Shown here piece by piece: positions 49,725-56,026 of a stretch of DNA of 56,026 bases. Location: NCBI RefSeq assembly GCF_003429665.1, contig NZ_QUWK01000004.1, positions 166,524-222,549 on the forward strand, written 5' to 3'. The translations under genes were made by a program, and so were the position numbers. This DNA comes from Sphaerochaeta halotolerans (GTDB lineage Bacteria; Spirochaetota; Spirochaetia; Sphaerochaetales; Sphaerochaetaceae). Position 1 is the first letter of the stretch; the number at the start of each line of letters is the position of its first letter. The notes under the pieces were generated by a model. The model saw only the letters and a program-made list of their open reading frames with translations. It searched no databases and had not been told where the DNA came from.

Positions 49725-49925
49725 GTGAGCATTCCACTCAACAGTCTTATCGATTATGAGGATAATATCTACCAGATTACCTGTGTAGCAATCAAAGAAG
49801 CCAATATCCTGAGCAACCCAGGATGTGGCGGCGAAGAAATTGAGAAGAACAATGGCAAGATTGTCAGCGAAGTCCTCACAAGAGCGCTCAAAGGTGAAAT
49901 ACATTTCGAAGAGTCTGACGAGTAG
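49725..49925 (+). CDS. rpoZ: Probable RNA polymerase omega subunit
   Basis: A 66-residue protein. SLIDYEDNIYQITCVAIKEA (residues 7-26) and GKIVSEVLTRALKGEIHFE (about 44-62) match the short-omega pattern of a first helix ending in a conserved basic/Ala pair and a second helix followed by ALxEIxxGxIxF. It is shorter than E. coli omega (91) but close to Gram-positive forms. It starts with GTG after AAGGAG. miaA overlaps or follows its stop directly. Confidence 0.7.
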   Translation: MSIPLNSLIDYEDNIYQITCVAIKEANILSNPGCGGEEIEKNNGKIVSEVLTRALKGEIHFEESDE

Positions 49926-50844
49926 CGGAGCTTTCAGCCATATTATTTTTCTCTTCGGTCCCACTGGGGTCGGAAAAACAGAACTTCTGCTGGATCTCGA
50001 TCCGCAGAGGTTTTCTGTTATCAATGCCGACTCCATCCAAGTTTACAGACATCTGGACATTGGTTCTGCCAAGGCATCGAAAGAGGTGCAGAATACCATT
50101 ACTCACTATCTCATTGATGTTCAGGACCCATGGGAGCAGTTTAGCGTAGGTGATTTCATCTCCTATGCAGACAAGGCATGTGAAAAAATTCATCAGGAAG
50201 GAAAAATCCCCATCATCAGCGGGGGAACCGCCTATTACTTCAAACATTTCCTCTATGGTCTCAGTGAAGCCCCTCCAAGTGATGAGGCTGTTCGTGCACA
50301 GGTTTCTGCGCTGATTGAGTTACATGGAAACGAGTGGGCGTTTCGGCGTCTCTCTGAGGTGGACCCCGTCTCAGCTGAGCGAATTCATCCCAGTGACATG
50401 TACCGGGTAAGCAGAGCTTTGGAAGTCTATGAGGCAAGTGGTAAACCCTTGAGTAGTTTTTCACTTCCTGCCGAGCCACGGTATGGTATGCACCCGTTGG
50501 TCATCGGTTTGGCGCACGATAGTGCTCTACTCCGTAGCAGGATTGGCCTTAGGATCAAGAAGATGTTCGATGAAGGATTGGAAAATGAGATTCAGGGGCT
50601 CCTGAGAATGGGCGCCGAGAGCTCCTGGCCTGGGTTGCAAGGAATCGGATACAAAGAGTTCTTTCAGGCGATGGAGCACGGTGAGTGGTCTCGTTCCATT
50701 ATTGCAGACCAGATAGAAAGAAACAGCCGCTTCTATGCGAAGCGGCAGATGACGTTTTTTAAGAGTTTTTCTGAAGTCAAGTGGATGGATCCTGCAGATA
50801 AGCAAGCAATACTCACTGAGATAGCGCAGTATTGCTGTTCTTGA
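49894..50844 (+). CDS. miaA: tRNA dimethylallyltransferase
   Basis: The enzyme that prenylates A37 of tRNAs reading U-initial codons. Motifs in order: FLFGPTGVGKTELLL (P-loop), INADSIQVYRHLDIGSAK, HYLIDVQDPWEQFSVGDF, ISGGTAYYFKHFLYGL and QGIGYKEF. No ATG fits the usual position. The GTG at 49894 (316 residues) lies inside rpoZ with a poor ribosome site. The conserved region begins at 49942, where an ATT follows GGAG (49927-49930), so a rare AUU start coupled to the rpoZ stop (49923-49925) is possible, giving about 300 residues. The last 32 bp are antisense to the next gene. Confidence 0.88.
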   Translation: MKYISKSLTSSGAFSHIIFLFGPTGVGKTELLLDLDPQRFSVINADSIQVYRHLDIGSAKASKEVQNTITHYLIDVQDPWEQFSVGDFISYADKACEKIHQEGKIPIISGGTAYYFKHFLYGLSEAPPSDEAVRAQVSALIELHGNEWAFRRLSEVDPVSAERIHPSDMYRVSRALEVYEASGKPLSSFSLPAEPRYGMHPLVIGLAHDSALLRSRIGLRIKKMFDEGLENEIQGLLRMGAESSWPGLQGIGYKEFFQAMEHGEWSRSIIADQIERNSRFYAKRQMTFFKSFSEVKWMDPADKQAILTEIAQYCCS

Positions 50845-52285
50845 CATAGGTTTCCACCATCAGCTTTTCCAGTGGTTGAACCGAGGCGTTCCCTATATCG
50901 GTAATTTCATACCATCCTTTCTCTCCCATTTCAACAGAGAATTCCTGCTGCAGCTCATAGGTATAGACCGGAGTAGCCGTTATATTCTGCTCAGGTTCCT
51001 CATCGGTATATGCATAGGGAGTGTACATTATCCCCGTTGCACGATACCTGTTATGTCCTATCTGCTCAATGGATAGATTGGTAATCCCATAGATGAAGGT
51101 TCCCCTCAGAATTGGAGGTTTACCCTCTGCAATCCAGTCATTGGGATCAACCTGCGTATTGATACCCTCATATGCTTGTCTGGTCTGACGGGTTACATAG
51201 AGGTTGGTGACTTCCATCGATGATGGATTCTTCACTCCTTTTGCAAGAGATGCCTCCATTTTCTCCAAACTCAGCTCATTCATGCTGTCATAATACGCTT
51301 CAATGATCTGCGTCGGTCCCATGCCTGCGGTATAGGGAGGTTTACGTGATTCCTGTATTCGGGTGGTGGTAAACCAGCTTACAGAGATGACCACAGCTGC
51401 AATCGTAATGACCAGCCAACCTTTCTTTCTCCAAAAAATTCGTCGTTTTGCCCGTTTGTGCTGTCCGTTCAAAAATGAAGCACAAGCTTCGATGGCTGTG
51501 AGAGACTCCCTGCTTTGTACCGTTTCAGTAGCATCCAGTGTCCATTGCAAGGATTCTGTCTGGGAAAGGAACCAGGACAACGCCTTCTGCGGCTCCTTGT
51601 TTAAGACTGCATCCCGCTGTTTTGTCAAACTCAGGGAAAGGGTGCGGTCGATGAACTGTACCGTAGATTGCGGGAGCGCTATTCCTGTATAGGCCAAGGG
51701 GAGGGCTCTGAAAGAGTCCTCCCTGCTGTCTTTATCATAGAATGGGGGAAAACCCAGTGCTGCATAGTAGAGAAGACTTGTCATCTGGTCACAGAGAGTG
51801 AAAGGTTGATGCAGTCCATGATGCACCCATGAAGAGCTATGGAAGTAGCGTGTCTCTTCATCACTGCAGGAAGCAAACAGGTCTGCCAAATCCTGTGGAA
51901 GGATCAACAATCGACCATCTTCTATGCCCCAGACTCTCCAGAGAGGGAGAATACCACTTGATAAATCCAAGAACGAGTAGGGCAGGGCTTCTAATGCACG
52001 TGCGAGATCCCGTACCAACGTGAGGGCTTGGGCGCGCTTTCTGGTGGCAATGTCTGAAAAGGGGAACAATGGCAGTGGATCAAAGTAGAGACAACGTTCA
52101 CCTTCCACTACGCTTAGGCCTTTCCAATACCATTTGGTAAGTGTTCCATCCTCATAGATGTAACCACATGCTTTTTCTCCTTGTAGGAGGTAGGATGGAA
52201 GATCCATCGATTGGGGACCAATTATGATGCACTGCATCATCTGTCCATCAATTTCACAGGGAAAGGTTCGACTCACCTTATACAT
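50813..52285 (-). CDS. Single-pass membrane protein with kinase-like N-terminal region, unknown function
   Basis: A 490-residue protein I do not recognise. Residues 1-300 loosely follow a protein kinase C-lobe: DQMTSLLYYAALGFPPF resembles the 'DxxxLGxxLYxxLxGxPPF' element, and LPQSTVQFIDRTLSLSL the terminal helix. No catalytic HRD or DFG motif is visible, so it would be a pseudokinase. A basic stretch (HKRAKRR) and one membrane segment (WLVITIAAVVISVSWF, about 318-333) follow. A C-terminal extracytoplasmic domain of about 150 residues resembles NTF2-like repeats (IIEAYYDSMNELSLEKM). AAGGAG precedes the ATG at 52285. It overlaps miaA by 32 bp. Confidence 0.65.
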   Translation of the reverse strand: MYKVSRTFPCEIDGQMMQCIIIGPQSMDLPSYLLQGEKACGYIYEDGTLTKWYWKGLSVVEGERCLYFDPLPLFPFSDIATRKRAQALTLVRDLARALEALPYSFLDLSSGILPLWRVWGIEDGRLLILPQDLADLFASCSDEETRYFHSSSWVHHGLHQPFTLCDQMTSLLYYAALGFPPFYDKDSREDSFRALPLAYTGIALPQSTVQFIDRTLSLSLTKQRDAVLNKEPQKALSWFLSQTESLQWTLDATETVQSRESLTAIEACASFLNGQHKRAKRRIFWRKKGWLVITIAAVVISVSWFTTTRIQESRKPPYTAGMGPTQIIEAYYDSMNELSLEKMEASLAKGVKNPSSMEVTNLYVTRQTRQAYEGINTQVDPNDWIAEGKPPILRGTFIYGITNLSIEQIGHNRYRATGIMYTPYAYTDEEPEQNITATPVYTYELQQEFSVEMGEKGWYEITDIGNASVQPLEKLMVETYVKNSNTALSQ

Positions 52286-53126
52286 GTATAGCTCCTTGGT
52301 ATGCACTGATGTGCCAAACATGTTTTTCCTTCGTAACGTTTTGGTTGCTGAGTTCAGGTTGTTCGCCCATCTTGTCAAAGTACCCACCAATGCTCCATTT
52401 CCCAGGGAGGGAACCGAGTTGGCGGAGAGCTTCCAAGCTCGAAATGTTGCAACTGCTTATCCTCTCTCCTTTCCTGTTCTCCAGCAGGCTAGTACCTGTT
52501 TGTAAGCGGGAAATGAAAGTCTTAGCATCCTCTTCCGCCTGCGGAGAAGGCAGCAGCGCATTTGCATTTGCTGAAACGATGAACAGCACGTGCTTCTCTT
52601 GCTCTAGAACCGATTCAAGAAGCTTATGATACGTTTTCATTTGTTCATTGGTACATGAGGAAGCAAGAATGGGAAGCACGGGAACATCACCAAAGTAGCT
52701 GTGTACCATGGGCAGAGTCAGTTCAAGGGCAGGTTCCTCAATCAGGTAACTGTCTTCCTGAGTAAAATAGGGGGCATAGGCTACAGTGAGGTCCTTGATC
52801 ATAGTGGTTGCAAAAGGATGATCTCTCCCTGCTATGGTTATCCCTTCCTGTTCACTGGTAAAAAGAAAAGCCGGTGCATCCGCATCCAGTATTTCTTGAT
52901 GTAAAGGACCAAGAAAGACAATCAAGGAAGGTTTCAGGTTTCCTGCAACTGAGAAACTTCTATGCAAGGCTTCCAGAGAAAACTGGTAGGCTGCATGTGG
53001 GATGAGAATAGCAGAGGGAAGGGAGAGGAGATATGTCTCTGCTGTACGTTTTTCCGTTGCTTGGGAGAGTACTTCTCTGTCTTCCGGATAGAAAATCATG
53101 TGGTGGTGACTGTCAAGCATGCTCAT
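52278..53126 (-). CDS. MEMO1-family (AmmeMemoRadiSam B-like) protein
   Basis: A 282-residue protein with the MEMO fold. AILIPHAAYQFSLEAL (about residue 39) and IVFLGPLHQE (about 69) keep two of the His residues that line the metal pocket in related proteins. The EHS-type element reads EPALELTLPMVHSYF and the late Cys/Asp region VSANANAL, so the pocket is partly degraded. The function of bacterial MEMO proteins is unclear. It overlaps NFACT by 14 bp and the next gene by 8 bp. Confidence 0.75.
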   Translation of the reverse strand: MSMLDSHHHMIFYPEDREVLSQATEKRTAETYLLSLPSAILIPHAAYQFSLEALHRSFSVAGNLKPSLIVFLGPLHQEILDADAPAFLFTSEQEGITIAGRDHPFATTMIKDLTVAYAPYFTQEDSYLIEEPALELTLPMVHSYFGDVPVLPILASSCTNEQMKTYHKLLESVLEQEKHVLFIVSANANALLPSPQAEEDAKTFISRLQTGTSLLENRKGERISSCNISSLEALRQLGSLPGKWSIGGYFDKMGEQPELSNQNVTKEKHVWHISAYQGAIHV

Positions 53127-54546
53127 GCCCTAAAAGTAATCGTGAAAGTCTCCCTTCGTCCAGTGTAACGGTCAAGTTTTTCTCCTGGGTTGGGAGAACC
53201 AAACCGGTTTTCCCTCCCTTAGCCCTCCTCAGATGTTTTACCTGAGTATAATACAGATCTGCACGACCTTGGTTTTTTGCTTTGCTGAATACTACCGCAA
53301 GGTTTGCTGCGTCGAGCAAAACGTCTAGAGGCACACTCTTCCCTCTGATGTATTTGATGAACACATACCCTCCTGGGACATCACGGGTGTGCATCCAGTA
53401 GTCATTTCCTTTTACATAATGACGAAGCAGTTCGTCGTTTTCCTTTGCATTACGGCCGACAAGAAGGGTGAACGCACCACTTTGAATGGTAAGGCCCGGA
53501 CTTTGTTTCTTTTGTTGTTCACTTTCAGCGCTCGCTTCAAGTTCCTTTTTCAGGCTTTTTATTGCCTGCAACTGGTCACGGTTGGGATCAAGCAATGCTA
53601 AAAAGTGTCTTTCTCTTTGGGCAATAAGTGCTTTGGTCTTCTCAACCTCTTGTATGGCATTCTCATGGGTTTTTTTTGCTTTTTGATACTTCTCATAATA
53701 GAGAGAGATATTCTCTCGAGCGAGAATCTTCTCATCCATAGGTATGGTTAGCGGTTCTCCAGTCTCCCAATCTTCCACCGTTATCTCTTCCATCGTACCC
53801 TCGAGCATATGCTGGTTGGCACTGAGTAGGTCTCCAAACTTCTTGAAATGCAAGAAATCCTGGGTTGCGGCACTGGTGCGGATGAGACTGTTGAGTGTGG
53901 TATTCAGGCTCTTGAGCTCCCGTTCCATTGTACGTTCCACTCGTTTGACCAGTTCTTCCCTGGTTATGGTGTTGCTCTGTTCCCCATAGGCTTCCTCGAT
54001 CTGTTCATTAAAGGAACCGCCGGTCCTCTGCCTGACAAGAAATGGTTTTCCTTCTTCTTTACGCGGTTCAGGAAGCACGAAAGGCTGCCCACTCTGTTCT
54101 TCTCGTCCAGGACGTCTGTAGAGCAGATCGAGTAGGATGTCCTGTGCATCGGTAACCAGAATGTTTGCACCTGGTCCGCTGTAGAACCGTAGGTAGAGAT
54201 TCAGTATGGTGCCATGGTTGTCCATGCGTAAGCGCACGATACGGTCGTAGGGCTGTTGGTAGACCGATTCCACCTTCGCTCCCTCCAGGTTTGCACGACA
54301 GAACTGAATGAAACGTTGGAGCTTTGCGGTCTTTCCCATCTGGTTTGCACTGATGGGTTTTTTGAGCTCATGGAGTCGGCTGAAGGGAGTCCCTACCTCG
54401 GTATACAACGTCCATCTCCCTGCTTCTGGATGATAGAAGTGCCAACTGAGAGAGTGAAAATCATGCTGTGTTGTGTGTTGCAGCGAACTGCCCACTAGGG
54501 GTAGCTCCTCTAGAATGAGCGCTATCTCACGCCAGTTGAGACTCAT
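53113..54546 (-). CDS. NFACT family protein (RqcH/Rqc2 homologue)
   Basis: A 477-residue NFACT protein, shorter than the usual 550-580. The N-terminal NFACT-N region contains YDRIVRLRM (about residue 107), with the conserved Asp-Arg pair used by RqcH to recruit alanyl-tRNA for ribosome rescue. A coiled coil follows (about 270-345: KKTHENAIQEVEKTKALIAQ). The C-terminal NFACT-R domain has GRNAKENDELLRHYVKGNDYW and HTRDVPGGYVFIK. AGGAG precedes the ATG at 54546. It probably adds C-terminal tails to stalled chains on large ribosomal subunits. It overlaps folC by 20 bp. Confidence 0.9.
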   Translation of the reverse strand: MSLNWREIALILEELPLVGSSLQHTTQHDFHSLSWHFYHPEAGRWTLYTEVGTPFSRLHELKKPISANQMGKTAKLQRFIQFCRANLEGAKVESVYQQPYDRIVRLRMDNHGTILNLYLRFYSGPGANILVTDAQDILLDLLYRRPGREEQSGQPFVLPEPRKEEGKPFLVRQRTGGSFNEQIEEAYGEQSNTITREELVKRVERTMERELKSLNTTLNSLIRTSAATQDFLHFKKFGDLLSANQHMLEGTMEEITVEDWETGEPLTIPMDEKILARENISLYYEKYQKAKKTHENAIQEVEKTKALIAQRERHFLALLDPNRDQLQAIKSLKKELEASAESEQQKKQSPGLTIQSGAFTLLVGRNAKENDELLRHYVKGNDYWMHTRDVPGGYVFIKYIRGKSVPLDVLLDAANLAVVFSKAKNQGRADLYYTQVKHLRRAKGGKTGLVLPTQEKNLTVTLDEGRLSRLLLGHEHA

Positions 54547-55891
54547 AGGAACTCCTGACCTGCTCATAGGCAGATTTTATACCTCCGGCAAGGTAGAAGG
54601 ATCCACAGGTAAGAATTGCTCCTTCCTTTGCCGTAAGAGAAAGTGCTTCTTTCAATGCTTCAAGATTGTCTTCAATCAAGAGAATCTCATAGTGCTCGTT
54701 TCGCTCATCAGCAAGTTGCAAGAGAAGCTCATGCAATTGCTTGATGTCACTCTTCTTGAAGGTACCTGGCTTGCTGATGATGATTCTCTGGAAGTGGTCA
54801 AGCAATAGAGAGAGCATGTGGGTATGATCCTTGTCCTCCAATGCACCGAAAATGACCGTATTCTCCTTGGTTGGGTGAAGGCTTGAGAACGAGGAGAGCA
54901 GAGCTTGCAGGGAACGAGTGGTATGTGCACCATCTATATAGATGCAGGGGGATTTTGAGAGCTGTTGGAATCGACCTGGTATCTGGTTTGCTTCAATGGC
55001 AGGAAGCATGGATTTGTCAAAGAGACCCAGTGTTTTCAAGACCAACATTGCAAGTGCACTGTTCTGTGCCTGGACCAGTCCCCGCATGGAAAGGCAGAGG
55101 TGTTCTTCCTCCCCATTCATCCACCGGTAGTGAACGTGTTCCCCGTCGCCGGTGGTGCTACTTGTCAGTGAACTCAGATAGTCTTTGAGCAGGTAGGGTG
55201 TGCTTTGCTGGGTTTTTGCTTCAGCCAGGAACACTTCCAATGCTTCTCCTTCTTCGAGTCCGATAAATACAGGGACCCGTTGTTTGATGATTTTACTCTT
55301 CTCAGAGGCAATTTCCCTAATGGTGGAGCCCAGAATCTTGGTATGTTCCAGCTCAATGGGACAGAGAACACTAGCCTCGGGGATGATGGTATTGGTTGCA
55401 TCAAGACGACCTCCGAGGCCTGTCTCGATAACCGCCCAACTACAGCCACTGTTCTTGAAAAGCAGATAGGCATAGGCAGTGAAGAGTTCAAACGTGGTAG
55501 GATTGGTCTCTCCCCACTCATCCCTGAAAGAGAATCCTTCAATACTGTCTACTAACTCCTGTCCTGTTGATACGAGCAAGGCTTCCTCAAAGAACGTCCC
55601 ACTCAACGTGAACCGCTCACGGTAGTCGACCAAATGCGGGGAGAGGTAAAGACCTGTTTTATAGCCTATGGCGGTCAGAGCACTTGCCAGGTAGCTTGCT
55701 GTTGAGCCTTTGCCTTTTGAACCTGCAAGATGAATTTTCTTGAAGGACCTCTCAGGATTGCCCAAGTGTTCCAATAGGCAATGCATCCTATCAAGTCTAT
55801 ATGTACGAGTGGTGTAGTGGGTTGTTTGCTTCTCGAGGTTGGTAAACCGTTCGGTGAAGCGAATTACATCTGTAAAGCTGGAAATTTGCAT
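54527..55891 (-). CDS. folC: Folylpolyglutamate synthase / dihydrofolate synthase
   Basis: A 454-residue Mur-ligase-fold enzyme adding glutamate to folates. LAGSKGKGSTASYLASAL (about residue 56) is the FolC P-loop, and TGLYLSPHLVDYRERF the folate loop. TGLGGRLDATN (about 157), ELEHTKILGSTIREIASEKS and YIDGAHTTRSL (the C-terminal NPxHNxxG equivalent) follow. The ATG at 55891 has GAGG 11 bp upstream. A GTG at 55915 is possible. It leads a four-gene minus-strand operon. Confidence 0.94.
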   Translation of the reverse strand: MQISSFTDVIRFTERFTNLEKQTTHYTTRTYRLDRMHCLLEHLGNPERSFKKIHLAGSKGKGSTASYLASALTAIGYKTGLYLSPHLVDYRERFTLSGTFFEEALLVSTGQELVDSIEGFSFRDEWGETNPTTFELFTAYAYLLFKNSGCSWAVIETGLGGRLDATNTIIPEASVLCPIELEHTKILGSTIREIASEKSKIIKQRVPVFIGLEEGEALEVFLAEAKTQQSTPYLLKDYLSSLTSSTTGDGEHVHYRWMNGEEEHLCLSMRGLVQAQNSALAMLVLKTLGLFDKSMLPAIEANQIPGRFQQLSKSPCIYIDGAHTTRSLQALLSSFSSLHPTKENTVIFGALEDKDHTHMLSLLLDHFQRIIISKPGTFKKSDIKQLHELLLQLADERNEHYEILLIEDNLEALKEALSLTAKEGAILTCGSFYLAGGIKSAYEQVRSSYESQLA

Positions 55892-55939
55892 GCTGGAAAC
55901 TACCTCGATTGTCACTGTAGACGGTAAGGGCCTCGTTGG

Positions 55940-56026
55940 TCAACGCAGTGAAAACCGGATAAAACTAACACCAAATGTTTCTTCAAGGATCCCACTGATA
56001 ATTGCATTGTAGGGGTTTCCCTCAAA
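55940..56026 (-). CDS. 3' end of an unidentified gene, cut by the window edge
   Basis: On the minus strand the frame from 56026 is open for 28 codons and ends in TGA at 55942-55940. The peptide includes NPYNAIISGILEETFGVSF and ends FIRFSLR, with codon use and composition like the neighbouring genes. It lies 48 bp upstream of the folC ATG in the same direction, so it is probably the preceding gene of that operon. Too little is present to name it. Confidence 0.6.
   Translation of the reverse strand, partial: FEGNPYNAIISGILEETFGVSFIRFSLR

Overview
The window looks like a chromosomal segment of a free-living, anaerobic, moderate-GC bacterium, most likely a spirochaete of the Sphaerochaeta type. 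This is inferred from the mix of anaerobic selenium/molybdenum purine enzymes, a ferredoxin-type 2-oxoacid oxidoreductase, a very short omega-like gene in front of miaA, a small zinc-ribbon gene, and almost gapless operons with strong Shine-Dalgarno sites. No transposase, integrase or phage gene is visible.

Layout. 1-386 is the trailer end of a CRISPR array (35-bp repeats, 31-bp spacers; cas genes are outside the window), followed by a stem-loop and tRNA-Leu(UAA). 552-3881 (minus strand) holds a membrane-anchored coiled-coil protein, threonine synthase and a second fold-type-II PLP enzyme. Across a 369-bp divergent control region, 4251-16776 (plus strand) carries an anaerobic purine/urate-degradation locus: ygfK, ssnA, ygeY, 8-oxoguanine deaminase, ygfM, xdhD and ygeW. 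A minus-strand block (16837-20826) has a VOC protein, a HI0933-type flavoprotein, a sugar-nucleotide epimerase and an AzgA-type purine permease. The permease is divergent from adenine deaminase (21270-23015), with a structured-RNA candidate between them. A FecCD-type ABC importer follows (23005-25876, minus). The rest is housekeeping: proA-proB-glycosyltransferase-like-amidase-GyrI-like (plus); trmL-proC-serS-pncB (minus); uppP-MFS, a phospholipase-D-like gene and korA-korB (plus); murE-ddl-dinB (minus); a beta-barrel candidate, a zinc ribbon, murC-yicC-cmk-like-small OMP and rpoZ-miaA (plus); and folC-NFACT-MEMO-pseudokinase-like membrane protein (minus), with the tail of one more gene at the right edge.

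How the genes work together. Adenine deaminase, the purine permease, SsnA, 8-oxoguanine deaminase, YgfM/XdhD, YgfK, YgeY and YgeW are the parts of the recently recognised anaerobic urate/purine catabolic route. The usual ygeX (diaminopropionate ammonia-lyase) and hyuA are not in the window. Two other PLP enzymes sit divergently from ygfK instead.

The most striking non-coding observation is a 16-bp motif, two GTTGC boxes exactly 10 bp apart (also readable as TTGC-N8-GCAA). It occurs upstream of ygfK, upstream of ygeW, in the leader of adenine deaminase and at the start of the ABC importer, which suggests one unrecognised purine regulon. Other points of note are an XdhD whose [2Fe-2S] domain has lost its cysteine motifs, a His/Asp/Glu-rich insertion in YgfK, a ygeW promoter that appears to lie inside a terminator hairpin, and four convergent gene pairs whose 3' ends overlap by 6-32 bp.
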